Assembly: GCF_014645695.1 (NCBI RefSeq)
Contig: NZ_BMMF01000008.1
Coordinates: 186,001 to 250,000, forward strand
Origin: Salinarimonas ramus
GTDB lineage: Bacteria; Pseudomonadota; Alphaproteobacteria; Rhizobiales; Beijerinckiaceae
DNA: 64,000 nucleotides
Reading direction: 5' to 3'
Of this stretch, positions 19,771-27,951 are shown piece by piece. The notes beneath the pieces were generated by a model, which saw only the letters and a program-made list of their open reading frames with translations, had not been told where the DNA came from and ran no database searches. Position 1 is the stretch's first letter. Each line of letters starts with the position of its first letter. Both the position numbers and the translations under genes were made by a program.

Positions 19771-21234
19771 ATGACGATCGCCTTCCCGACCCCGGATGCC
19801 GGCATCCTGGCCCGCCGCGACGCGATCCTGGCGGGCCTCGCCCCGCTCGTCGCGCCCGACGCCCTCATCGTCACCGAGGACGAGCGCCGCGCCTTCGAGA
19901 CCGATGCGCTCACCGCCTATCGTCGCCTGCCCATGGCGGTCGTGCTGCCCTCCTCCACGCAGGAGGTCGCCGCCGTGATGCGCTTCTGCCACGAGCACGG
20001 CGTGAAGGTGGTCGCCCGCGGCGCGGGAACCTCGCTCGCCGGCGGCGCGATCCCGCAGGAGGACGCCATCGTGATCGGCGTCTCCAAGCTCAACCGCGTG
20101 ATCGAGACGAACTTCGCCGACCGAACGATGCGGGTCGAGGCCGGCATCACGAACCTCGCCATCTCCCAGGCGGTGGCGCACGAAGGCTTCTTCTACGCGC
20201 CCGACCCGTCGAGCCAGCTCGCCTGCACCATCGCCGGCAACGTCGCCATGAATTCCGGCGGCGCGCATTGCCTGAAATACGGCGTGACGACGAACAACCT
20301 CATCGGCCTCACCGTCGTCCTCGTCGACGGCACCGTGGTGGAGATCGGCGGCGACATGCTCGACGCGCCGGGCTACGACCTGCTCGGCCTGATGACGGGC
20401 TCGGAGGGCCAGCTCGGCATCGTGACCGAGGCCACCGTGCGCATCCTGCGGGCGGCGGAGGGCGCGCGCCCGGCGCTGATGGGCTTCGACAGCGTGGAGG
20501 AGTGCGGCGCCTGCGTCGCGGCCATCATCGGGGCCGGGATCATCCCCGTGGCGCTCGAATACATGGACAAGCCCGCGATCGAGATCTGCGAGGCCTTCGC
20601 CCATGCGGGCTACCCGCTCGACGTCGAGGCCATGCTGATCATCGAGGTCGAGGGCTCGGAGGAGGAGATCGAGGACGCCTTCGCGCGCATCGTCGAGATC
20701 GCGAAGCCCTTCAATCCGCGGGCGCTGAAGGTCGCCCAGACCGAGGCCGAGGCCGCGGCGATCTGGAAGGGCCGCAAGTCCGCCTTCGGCGCGACGGGCC
20801 GCGTCGCGGACTACATCTGCATGGACGGCACCATCCCCACCGGCCAGCTGAAGCATGTCCTCAAGCGCATCGACGAGATCGTGAAGGGCTACGGGCTTCG
20901 CGTCGCCAACGTCTTCCACGCCGGCGACGGCAACCTCCATCCGCTCGTGATGTTCGACACGAACGCGCCGGGCGAGATGGAGAAGGCGGAGGCCGCGGGC
21001 GAGGACATCCTGCGTCTGTGCGTCGAGGTGGGCGGCTGCCTCACCGGCGAGCACGGGGTCGGCATCGAGAAGCGCGACCTGATGACGACGCAGTACGACC
21101 GGCAGGACCTCGCCCAGCAGTTGCGCGTGCGCGGCGTGTTCGATCCGCTCTGGCTGCTCAACCCCGCCAAGGTCTTCCCCCTGACAGGGCGCGACCTCGA
21201 CGAGGCGCCCGCGAACGGGCGGGAGGCGGCGTGA
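19771..21234 (+). CDS. glcD: glycolate oxidase subunit GlcD, FAD-linked
   Basis: 487 aa. FAD-binding catalytic subunit that oxidises glycolate to glyoxylate at the membrane with GlcE and GlcF. The PCMH-type FAD domain shows VVARGAGTSLAGGAIPQ, PDPSSQLACTIAGNVAMNSG and LMTGSEGQLGIVTEATV. The C-terminal lactate/glycolate oxidase domain has HAGDGNLHPL and TGEHGVGIEKRD. Start 19771 (MTIAFPTPD) has ribosome site ccggagg. The stop overlaps the glcE GTG start by 4 bp, showing translational coupling. Confidence 0.95.
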   Translation: MTIAFPTPDAGILARRDAILAGLAPLVAPDALIVTEDERRAFETDALTAYRRLPMAVVLPSSTQEVAAVMRFCHEHGVKVVARGAGTSLAGGAIPQEDAIVIGVSKLNRVIETNFADRTMRVEAGITNLAISQAVAHEGFFYAPDPSSQLACTIAGNVAMNSGGAHCLKYGVTTNNLIGLTVVLVDGTVVEIGGDMLDAPGYDLLGLMTGSEGQLGIVTEATVRILRAAEGARPALMGFDSVEECGACVAAIIGAGIIPVALEYMDKPAIEICEAFAHAGYPLDVEAMLIIEVEGSEEEIEDAFARIVEIAKPFNPRALKVAQTEAEAAAIWKGRKSAFGATGRVADYICMDGTIPTGQLKHVLKRIDEIVKGYGLRVANVFHAGDGNLHPLVMFDTNAPGEMEKAEAAGEDILRLCVEVGGCLTGEHGVGIEKRDLMTTQYDRQDLAQQLRVRGVFDPLWLLNPAKVFPLTGRDLDEAPANGREAA

Positions 21235-22415
21235 CGACGCTCTCGGCCGCGAGCCACGCTCCCGCGAACGAGGACGAGGTCCGCGCCTTGGTGACGGACG
21301 CCGCCGCCCGCAGCGTCCCTCTCGCCATTTCAGGCGGCGCGACGAAGGCCGGCGTCGGTCGCCCGGCGCAGACGCAGGAGACGGTGTCCACGACGGGCCT
21401 CTCCGGCATCACGCTCTACGAGCCCGCCGAGCTCGTGATCGGCGCGCGGGCGGGGACGCCGCTCGCCGAGGTCGAGGCGACGCTCGCCGAGAAGAACCAG
21501 CGGCTCGCCTTCGAGCCCGCGGACTGGCGCGCGCTGCTCGGCACCTCCGGCGAGCCGACGATCGGCGCGGTGGCGGCCGCCAACGTCTCCGGTCCGCGGC
21601 GGATCATGGTGGGTGCCGCGCGCGACGCGCTCATCGGCGTGCGCTTCGTCAACGGCCGCGGCGAGGCCGTGAAGAACGGCGGGCGGGTGATGAAGAACGT
21701 CACCGGGCTCGACCTCGTGAAGACGATCGCGGGCTCCTGGGGCACGCTCGGCGTGCTCACCGAGGTGACCTTCAAGGTCCTGCCCATGCCCGAGCGCACG
21801 GCGACGCTCGTCTATCCGGGCCTCGACGACGCGCGCGCCGTGTCGGCGCTGTCGGCGGCGCTCGGCTCGCCCTACGAGGTGACCGGCGCGGCGCATCTGC
21901 CCGGCGACGGCGGAACGCTGATCCGCATCGAGGGCTTCGAGGCCTCGGTGCGCTATCGCCTCGGCGAGCTGCGGACGCTGCTCTCGGAATACGGCGAGCC
22001 GGCACTCGTCGAGAATGCCGACGGCGAGGCGCTCTGGCGCGGCGTGCGGGACGTCGGTCCCCTCGTCCAGCCCGCGGACCGCGCCGTGTGGAAGATCTCC
22101 ACCGCCCCGACCCGCGCGCCCGCGCTGACGGCGTCGATCGCCATGCGGATCGAGGCGCGCTGGCTCTACGATTGGGGCGGGGGTCTCGTCTGGCTCGCCA
22201 CGGAGCCGAGCGAGGCGGCGGCGCGCGTCGTGCGCGAGGCGACCCGCGCCCATCGCGGCCACGCGACGCTGATCCGCGCCCCCGCGGACCTGCGCGCCGC
22301 CATCGACGTCTTCGAGCCGCTGCCGGAGGCGATGATGCGGCTGACGAAGGGCCTAAAAGCGAGCTTCGATCCGAAGGGTATTTTCGAGCCCGGGCGGATG
22401 TATGCGGGGGTGTGA
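21231..22415 (+). CDS. glcE: glycolate oxidase subunit GlcE, FAD-binding
   Basis: 394 aa. A second, shorter FAD-binding subunit, needed for glycolate oxidase activity. It begins with GTG overlapping the glcD stop, with ggagg just upstream. Signatures are LAISGGATKAGVGR, EPADWRALLGTSGEPTIGAV and GGRVMKNVTGLDLVKTIAGS, ending FDPKGIFEPGRMYAGV as in GlcE. It is the middle gene of glcDEF; the 84-bp gap to glcF holds a copy of the dispersed palindromic repeat core. Confidence 0.93.
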   Translation: MTTLSAASHAPANEDEVRALVTDAAARSVPLAISGGATKAGVGRPAQTQETVSTTGLSGITLYEPAELVIGARAGTPLAEVEATLAEKNQRLAFEPADWRALLGTSGEPTIGAVAAANVSGPRRIMVGAARDALIGVRFVNGRGEAVKNGGRVMKNVTGLDLVKTIAGSWGTLGVLTEVTFKVLPMPERTATLVYPGLDDARAVSALSAALGSPYEVTGAAHLPGDGGTLIRIEGFEASVRYRLGELRTLLSEYGEPALVENADGEALWRGVRDVGPLVQPADRAVWKISTAPTRAPALTASIAMRIEARWLYDWGGGLVWLATEPSEAAARVVREATRAHRGHATLIRAPADLRAAIDVFEPLPEAMMRLTKGLKASFDPKGIFEPGRMYAGV

Positions 22416-22440
22416 GGACGGGACCGCAGGCCGTTCCGCG

Positions 22441-22460
22441 TCCTTCCCTGTAGGGGAAGG
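22441..22460. repeat. core copy of the dispersed palindromic repeat, within the glc operon
   Basis: The 20-bp core tccttccctgtaggggaagg is identical to that at 2215-2234 and, inverted, at 2377-2396. Here only one core is present, followed by the partial flank gacgcgtcatccgg. It sits in the glcE-glcF gap. Confidence 0.75.
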
Positions 22461-22499
22461 AGAGACGACGCGTCATCCGGGTAGTGTGAGAGCAGGGCC

Positions 22500-23861
22500 A
22501 TGCAAACCAACTTCACGCCAGACCAGCTCCGCGATCCCGCCATGCGCGAGAGCGAGAAGATCCTGCGCACCTGCGTGCATTGCGGGTTCTGCACCGCGAC
22601 CTGCCCGACCTATCTCCTGCTCGGCGACGAGCTCGATAGCCCGCGTGGCCGCATTTATCTCATGAAGGACATGCTGGAGAACGGGAAGCCGGCCACCGAG
22701 GAGGTGGTCAAGCACGTCGACCGCTGCCTCTCCTGCCTCTCCTGCATGACGACCTGCCCGTCGGGCGTGCACTACATGCACCTCGTCGATCACGCCCGCG
22801 CCTATATCGAGCAGACCTACGAACGGCCCTGGCACGACCGGCTGCTGCGCGCCACGCTCGCCAAGATCCTGCCCTATCCGAGCCGCTTCCGTCTCGCCCT
22901 CCTCGGCGCGAAGCTCGGCGCGCCGTTCAAGGGCGTGGCGCGGGCGATCCCGAAGCTCGGGCCGCGGCTCGCAGGGATGCTCGACCTCGCGCCACGGCGC
23001 CTGCCGGCGCGCGCCGCCTCCGACGGGCCGCAGGTCTTCCCCGCGATCGGCGCGCGGCGCGGGCGGGTCGCCATCCTGCAGGGCTGCGCCCAGCGCGTCC
23101 TCGACCCCGGCATCAACGAGGCGACGGTGCGCCTCCTCACGCGAAACGGCATCGAGGTCGTGCAGGCGAAGGGCGAGGGCTGCTGCGGCGCGCTCGTCCA
23201 CCACATGGGCCGCGAGCACGACGGCCACGCCTTCGCCAAGCGCGCCATCGACGTGTGGACGCGCGAGATCGAGGGCGAGGGGCTCGACGCCATCGTCATC
23301 ACGGCCTCGGGCTGCGGCACGACGATCAAGGATTACGGCTTCATGCTGCGCGAGGACGCCGCATACGCCGAGAAGGCGAAGCGGGTCTCGGCGCTGGCGA
23401 AGGACGTCACCGAATATCTCACGACGCTGAAGGTGGTGGCGCCGGCCCGCGACGTGTCCGGCCTGACGGTCGCCTACCACTCCGCCTGCTCCATGCAGCA
23501 CGGCCAGCAGATCCGGCTCGAGCCGAAGGCGCTGCTCAAGAAAGCGGGCTTTGCCGTGAAGGACGTGCCGGAGGGCCACATCTGCTGCGGCTCGGCGGGC
23601 ACCTACAATCTGCTCCAGCCGGAGATCGCGGGCCAGCTTCGCGCCCGCAAGGTCGCGAACATCGAGAAGATCGCCCCCGACCTGATCGCCACGGGCAACA
23701 TCGGCTGCATGACGCAGATCGGGAAGGGCACCGCCATCCCCATCGTCCACACCGCCGAATTGATCGACTGGGCGACCGGCGGGCCGCTGCCGCGGGCGCT
23801 GGAGGAAGCCGGCTGGCAGGATCGCCCGATGGCGGCGCCGACGCGCGCCGCAGCCGAATGA
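22500..23861 (+). CDS. glcF: glycolate oxidase iron-sulfur subunit GlcF
   Basis: 453 aa. Electron-transfer subunit of glycolate oxidase. It carries two ferredoxin-type 4Fe-4S motifs, CVHCGFCTATCPTY (residues about 25-38) and CLSCLSCMTTCPSG (about 77-90), then two CCG domains (GEGCCGALVHH, GHICCGSAGTYN) typical of heterodisulfide-reductase-like proteins. The start ATG follows agagcaggg. It completes glcDEF; with GlcD and GlcE it passes electrons to the quinone pool. Confidence 0.95.
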   Translation: MQTNFTPDQLRDPAMRESEKILRTCVHCGFCTATCPTYLLLGDELDSPRGRIYLMKDMLENGKPATEEVVKHVDRCLSCLSCMTTCPSGVHYMHLVDHARAYIEQTYERPWHDRLLRATLAKILPYPSRFRLALLGAKLGAPFKGVARAIPKLGPRLAGMLDLAPRRLPARAASDGPQVFPAIGARRGRVAILQGCAQRVLDPGINEATVRLLTRNGIEVVQAKGEGCCGALVHHMGREHDGHAFAKRAIDVWTREIEGEGLDAIVITASGCGTTIKDYGFMLREDAAYAEKAKRVSALAKDVTEYLTTLKVVAPARDVSGLTVAYHSACSMQHGQQIRLEPKALLKKAGFAVKDVPEGHICCGSAGTYNLLQPEIAGQLRARKVANIEKIAPDLIATGNIGCMTQIGKGTAIPIVHTAELIDWATGGPLPRALEEAGWQDRPMAAPTRAAAE

Positions 23862-23955
23862 TGCGCTGGAACCGCGAGCGCGCATGTCGCGCTTGTTGCG
23901 GGCGCGGCGAGACGCCATTTAGGGATCGTTCGTCGCGTTCCTGCAAGCTCGGTCC

Positions 23956-24486
23956 ATGATCCGCTACGCCCTGGCCTGCTCGTCCGGCCATTCCTTCGAG
24001 AGCTGGTTCCCCTCCTCGGACGCCTACGAGGAGCAGGTCGTGCGCGGGCTCGTCACCTGCCCCGTCTGCGGCACGGCGCATGTCGAGAAGCGCATCATGG
24101 CGCCCTCCGTCGCGCGCACCGATCGCGCGACGCCGCGAGCGACGGATGCCGACGAGACGGCGACGCCCGCGCCCTCCCCCGCTCCCGGCCCGGCGCCCGC
24201 AGCCGCGGCGTCCGTCCCGGTCCCCGCGCCGCCACCGGAGGCGATGGCTCTGCTGGGCGAGGCGCAGCGCGAGATGCGCGAGGCGCTGCGGCGTTTCCGG
24301 GCCCATATCGAGTCCACCGCCGAGAACGTCGGACGCAACTTCCCCGATGAGGCCCGCCGCATCCATGCCGGCGACGCCCCCGAGCGCGTCATCATGGGCG
24401 AGGCGAACCGCGAGGAGGTCGCCGAGCTCCTGGAGGAAGGCGTTCCCATCGCGCCGCTGCCGATACTCCCCGACGAACGGAATTGA
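23956..24486 (+). CDS. DUF1178 family protein
   Basis: 176 aa. The N-terminus carries a small zinc-ribbon-like region (LACSSGHSFESWFPSS and TCPVCGTAHVEKRIMAPS). A long Ala/Pro-rich linker follows (residues about 55-90), then a conserved C-terminal helical part (EMREALRRFRAHIESTAENV, NFPDEARRIHAGDAPERVIM, GEANREEVAELLEEGVPI). Function unknown. In many Hyphomicrobiales it neighbours the nitrilase/grxC genes, which here are 20 kb away. It is followed by a weak terminator. Confidence 0.9.
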   Translation: MIRYALACSSGHSFESWFPSSDAYEEQVVRGLVTCPVCGTAHVEKRIMAPSVARTDRATPRATDADETATPAPSPAPGPAPAAAASVPVPAPPPEAMALLGEAQREMREALRRFRAHIESTAENVGRNFPDEARRIHAGDAPERVIMGEANREEVAELLEEGVPIAPLPILPDERN

Positions 24487-24498
24487 ACCGTTTTTTTC
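24475..24498 (+). terminator. weak intrinsic terminator after DUF1178
   Basis: A short stem aacgg (24476-24480)/ccgtt (24488-24492) overlaps the stop codon and is followed by an uninterrupted T-run. The 5-bp stem is weak, but the T-run is the longest in this neighbourhood. Confidence 0.45.
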
Positions 24499-24797
24499 AA
24501 GCCTGTTACAGAATGTGAACGGCTCGCACCTGCCGTTGAACCGTTTCACGGCTCCATGGGTGTTTTAAGGTAGGAATGCTGCCCGTTCTTTTCGCAGTTG
24601 CGAAAAAGATCGTCTTGCGGCTGTCATGAAGGCCGCCTAGCCTCACAATCACTGATAATTCGAGCTGGGCGCGGACCGCAAGGCACGGGACCTCGGCCGG
24701 GAAGGAAGACGATCGCCGGACTGTCTCGTCGCGCGGGCTCGAAGGCCCGTACCCGGTCGTTCCGACGCGCCCAGAGCGCTATCGAAAGTCGTTCGTC
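24487..24797 (+). promoter_or_regulatory. AT-richer promoter region of the glycan-like cluster
   Basis: This 311-bp gene-free region is visibly poorer in GC than its surroundings. It holds an 11-bp direct repeat ttgaaccgttt (24483-24493 and 24536-24546), small inverted repeats (aacgg/ccgtt; ccgt-ttc-acgg) and a perfect 8-2-8 palindrome ttttcgca-gt-tgcgaaaa at 24589-24606 that looks like an operator. I could not fix a convincing -35/-10 pair. The leader to the first gene is up to 190 nt. Confidence 0.5.
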
Positions 24798-25877
24798 ATG
24801 CTGGACACACATCGTGCCGAGCCGGCCTCGTCCGGCTCCGAGGGCGCTATCCTCCTGACCGGCGCCGCCGGCTTCACGGGCCAGGCCTGGCTCGCCGGGT
24901 CCGCCCATGCGGGCAGGCGCATCGTCGCCGTCGATCGCGAGCCGATCGAGGCGCCCGCACCGAACGTCGTGCCGATCCGCGCCGACATCCGCGACCGGCG
25001 CTGGCTCGATGCCGTGCCCGACGGCGTGTCGATCGTCGTCCACGGTGCGGCGGCCCTGCCGAGCCACGACCCGCGCGAGATCGTCGAGACCGACGTCGAC
25101 GCCACCCGCACCCTCCTCGCCTGGGCGGCGGAGAAAGGCGTCTCCCAGGTCGTGCACCTCTCCTCCACCGCCGTCTACGGCCCGGCGCACGCGCCGCTCG
25201 TGACGGAGGACCGCGATCCGGTTCCCTACGACGCCTACAACACGGCGAAGATCCGCGCCGAAGCTCTCCTGCCGGAGGTGCTCGACGGGACGGGGACCGC
25301 GTGGACCATCCTGCGTCCCAAAGCAATCGTCGGCCCCGGCCGGCTCGGGCTCTTCGGGCACCTCTTCGACTTCGCCGCCGGGGGCCACGGCTTCCCCATC
25401 ATCGGCGACGGGCGGGCGACGTACCAGTTCCTGCACGTGGACGACCTCGTCACCGCCATCGACCTCGCGATCGCGCGCCCGCAGGCGGCGCACGGCGCGA
25501 CGCTGAACGTGGCGTCGCGGGCCGAGCACGACATCGCGACGCTGTTCCAGTCCGTGCTCGACCGCGCCGGCCACGGCAAGACGCTCCTGAAGGTGCCGAA
25601 ATGGCTGGCGAAGCCGGTCCTGCTCGGCGCCTACAGGCTCGGGCTCTCGCCCGTCTACCACCGCCTCATCGCCAATCTCTGCGAGGGGTCGACCGTGTCG
25701 CTCGAGCGTGCGCACGCCGTGCTCGGCTACGTGCCGGCGCATACCGGCATGAGCGCGCTCGCCGATGGGTTCGACTGGTACCGCGCCGCCCGCAGCGAGG
25801 GCGCCTTCGCCTACGGCAAGGGCCACCGCACGCTCTGGCGCAACCCGCTCGCCACCCTCGTCAAGGCCGTCATCTAG
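24798..25877 (+). CDS. NAD-dependent epimerase/dehydratase family protein (extended SDR)
   Basis: 359 aa. Cofactor-binding motif LLTGAAGFTGQAWL (residues about 20-33), catalytic Ser/Thr region HLSSTAVYGP and YNTAK for the YxxxK pair. These define an extended SDR acting on a nucleotide- or lipid-linked sugar, or on a related alcohol. The C-terminal half is helical and hydrophobic (LLKVPKWLAKPVLLGAYRLG), hinting at membrane association. It is the first gene of a six-gene set; the UbiA gene follows after 11 bp. A DprE2-like or sugar-epimerase role is inference only. Confidence 0.85.
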   Translation: MLDTHRAEPASSGSEGAILLTGAAGFTGQAWLAGSAHAGRRIVAVDREPIEAPAPNVVPIRADIRDRRWLDAVPDGVSIVVHGAAALPSHDPREIVETDVDATRTLLAWAAEKGVSQVVHLSSTAVYGPAHAPLVTEDRDPVPYDAYNTAKIRAEALLPEVLDGTGTAWTILRPKAIVGPGRLGLFGHLFDFAAGGHGFPIIGDGRATYQFLHVDDLVTAIDLAIARPQAAHGATLNVASRAEHDIATLFQSVLDRAGHGKTLLKVPKWLAKPVLLGAYRLGLSPVYHRLIANLCEGSTVSLERAHAVLGYVPAHTGMSALADGFDWYRAARSEGAFAYGKGHRTLWRNPLATLVKAVI

Positions 25878-25888
25878 AGGATCGACCC

Positions 25889-26815
25889 ATGATTGAGCTG
25901 ATCAAGTCGCGGCCGGGCCTCGCGTCCGCGCCGAACGCGAACCTGCGCGTCAAGGCGGCCGCTCTCCTGGAGCTCGCCCGCCCCTCCCACGTCGTGAAGA
26001 ACGGCGTCGTCGTCGTGCCCTGGCTCCTCGCCGGCTTCGAAGGCTCGGCGCTCGCCGTCGTCGCGACGCTCCTGGGCTTCGTGCTGGCGAGCGTCGCGGT
26101 CTACGCGATCAACGATTCCATGGACGCGGCCGTCGACGCCGCGCACCCGAAGAAGCGCCATCGCCCGATCCCGTCGGGACGGGTCAGCGTGCCCGAGGCG
26201 CTCGCCTTCGCGCTCCTCGCGGCGACGGCCGCGGGCTCGGCGACGGCGATCCTCGCCACCGACGCCCTCGCCTTCGTGGCCGTCTATCTGGCGCTCAACC
26301 TGTTCTACTCGAAGGTGGGCAAGGACATCGCCGTCGTCGACGTCGCAATCGTGGGCGCCGGCTTCGCGCTGCGCTTCCTCGCCGGGCTCGCCGCCATCGG
26401 CATGCTGGGCGAGCTCGCCTGGGCGGCGGGGCCGATCTTCATCGCCTCGGTGGGCCTCGCCGTCGGCAAGCGCCTCGCCAAGAAGGCGACCTCGGCGGAA
26501 AAGACGGACGCGCGCGTGCCGCGCTTCTATACGCCCAACGTCCTCACGGGGCTGCTGATCCTGCTCTCGCATCTCGCCGTGCTGGCGGGCGCCTGGGCCG
26601 CCTTCAGCGCCGACGCCGACATCGCCGGACGCTTCTCGCTGGCCCCGCCGGTGATCGCGATCCTGTCCCTCATCGGCGTGGGCGTGCTCTCGCGCGCGGT
26701 CTACCTGATGACGACGGATTCGGTGGAGCCGGCGACGGTGTTCACCCGCGATCGGCCGACCCTCGTCGCGGTGGCATTGGGCGCGTCGATCCTCGGTTTC
26801 AACGCCCTCGTCTGA
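25889..26815 (+). CDS. UbiA-family prenyltransferase, resembling polyprenyl-phosphate phosphoribosyltransferase
   Basis: 308 aa polytopic membrane protein with about eight hydrophobic segments. The first Asp-rich motif is NDSMDAAVDAAHPKKRHRPI and a second polar motif is YSKVGKDIAVVDVAIV. The pattern NDxxDxxxDxxHPxKRxRPI, with LARPSHVVKNGVV near the N-terminus, is closer to the decaprenyl-phosphate phosphoribosyltransferase branch (mycobacterial Rv3806c) than to UbiA/COQ2. That branch transfers phosphoribose from PRPP to a polyprenyl phosphate. Substrate here is inferred. It starts 11 bp after the SDR gene, so the two are probably cotranslated. Confidence 0.85.
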   Translation: MIELIKSRPGLASAPNANLRVKAAALLELARPSHVVKNGVVVVPWLLAGFEGSALAVVATLLGFVLASVAVYAINDSMDAAVDAAHPKKRHRPIPSGRVSVPEALAFALLAATAAGSATAILATDALAFVAVYLALNLFYSKVGKDIAVVDVAIVGAGFALRFLAGLAAIGMLGELAWAAGPIFIASVGLAVGKRLAKKATSAEKTDARVPRFYTPNVLTGLLILLSHLAVLAGAWAAFSADADIAGRFSLAPPVIAILSLIGVGVLSRAVYLMTTDSVEPATVFTRDRPTLVAVALGASILGFNALV

Positions 26816-26856
26816 ACGCACATCCCCAGCGTGCTAAAGAAAGCGAGAGGAAACCG

Positions 26857-27858
26857 ATGACATCCACGCGCTCCCGCTGTATGGTGCGACGGGCCGCAAT
26901 CGTGGCCCTCGCCGCCGCGGTCCCGTTCCTGGCCGCGCTCCCGCACCTGCCGGATACGCTGCCCATCGTCGTTCTGATGCAGAGCCTCCCCGTTCTCGCC
27001 TATGCCCTCGCCTGGGTCGTCTGCCTCGCGCTCGCGGCCCTCCTGTGGCGCGCGGCACGCTGGCCGGTCCTGGCGGCTCTGGCGACGGCGGTGCTTCTCG
27101 GCGGGCGCGCGCTCATGCCGAGCGCAGTGGCGGACGCGCCTGCGGCGTTCACGGTGGCGACCTTCAACACCGATTTCTGGGACCAGCACGGCGAGACCGA
27201 GGGGCTCGAGGCCGCCTTCGCCGCCATCGACGCCGACGTGCTCCTCCTCCAGGAGCATTTCTACCTCGACCCGCCGGACGTGTTCGAGCCCATCGACCGC
27301 GCCCACCTCCTCGTCTCCTGCTGCGACTACCCCCACGTCTTCGTCGACGGCGATCTCGTCGTGGCGAGCCGTTTCCCGGGCGTCGACCATTCCCATCCCG
27401 ACCCCAACGTCCAGCGCCTCACGCTCGAGATCGAGGGGCGCGCGGTCGAGGTCGTGAACGTGCACAATCCCGTCCACGTCACCCTCTACGATTCGATCCT
27501 GACCGAAGCCTTCTGGGACTTCGCCCGGGACGCGGCGGCGGCGCGCAGCCTCGTCTACGAAGCGGTGGACGAGGCCCTCGCGGACGCGCGCGCATCGGAG
27601 CGCTCGGCCCTCGTCGGCGGCGACTTCAACGCCACCGCGATGATGCCGAGCCTTCGCCGCTCCGTCCTCGGGCCGCTCGGGCGCGATCCCCTCGCCCATC
27701 TCGACGGGTCGTTCCCCGTGGGCCTGCCTCTCTGGCGCATCGATCACGTGGTCTCCACGCCCGACCTCCCGATCGCCTGCGCCTCCATGCCGGCGACGCC
27801 GGTCTCCGATCATCGCCCCGTCCGCTGCACGGTGACACGCGCCGCATCCGGGGCATGA
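26857..27858 (+). CDS. membrane-anchored endonuclease/exonuclease/phosphatase (EEP) family hydrolase
   Basis: 333 aa. Two or three hydrophobic segments occupy the N-terminal 85 residues (AAIVALAAAVPFLAAL, SLPVLAYALAWVVCLALAAL, WPVLAALATAVLLGG). An EEP catalytic domain follows, probably extracytoplasmic: FNTDFWDQHG, LLLQEHF (metal Glu), NVHNPVH, LVGGDFNAT, WRIDHVVS and SDHRPVRC. EEP enzymes cleave phosphodiesters or phosphomonoesters of nucleic acids, inositol phosphates or lipids. In this cluster a phosphatase acting on a lipid-linked sugar phosphate is attractive but unproven. Start 26857 has ribosome site gagagga. Confidence 0.85.
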   Translation: MTSTRSRCMVRRAAIVALAAAVPFLAALPHLPDTLPIVVLMQSLPVLAYALAWVVCLALAALLWRAARWPVLAALATAVLLGGRALMPSAVADAPAAFTVATFNTDFWDQHGETEGLEAAFAAIDADVLLLQEHFYLDPPDVFEPIDRAHLLVSCCDYPHVFVDGDLVVASRFPGVDHSHPDPNVQRLTLEIEGRAVEVVNVHNPVHVTLYDSILTEAFWDFARDAAAARSLVYEAVDEALADARASERSALVGGDFNATAMMPSLRRSVLGPLGRDPLAHLDGSFPVGLPLWRIDHVVSTPDLPIACASMPATPVSDHRPVRCTVTRAASGA

Positions 27859-27861
27859 GCC

Positions 27862-27896
27862 CGCCCGGAGGATGCGCCGCACGCGTCCTCCGGGCG
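27862..27896. terminator. hairpin between the EEP and aldo/keto reductase genes
   Basis: A perfect 11-bp stem (27862-27872 with 27886-27896) with a 13-nt loop that can pair further. It lies immediately after the EEP stop. There is no T-run after it on the plus strand. It may lower read-through or stabilise the upstream mRNA, splitting the six-gene set 3+3. Confidence 0.55.
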
Positions 27897-27951
27897 AGAA
27901 TTGAAACGATCCAAGGCCCCGAGGACAAGCACCAAGGAAAGGAAACGCGCG

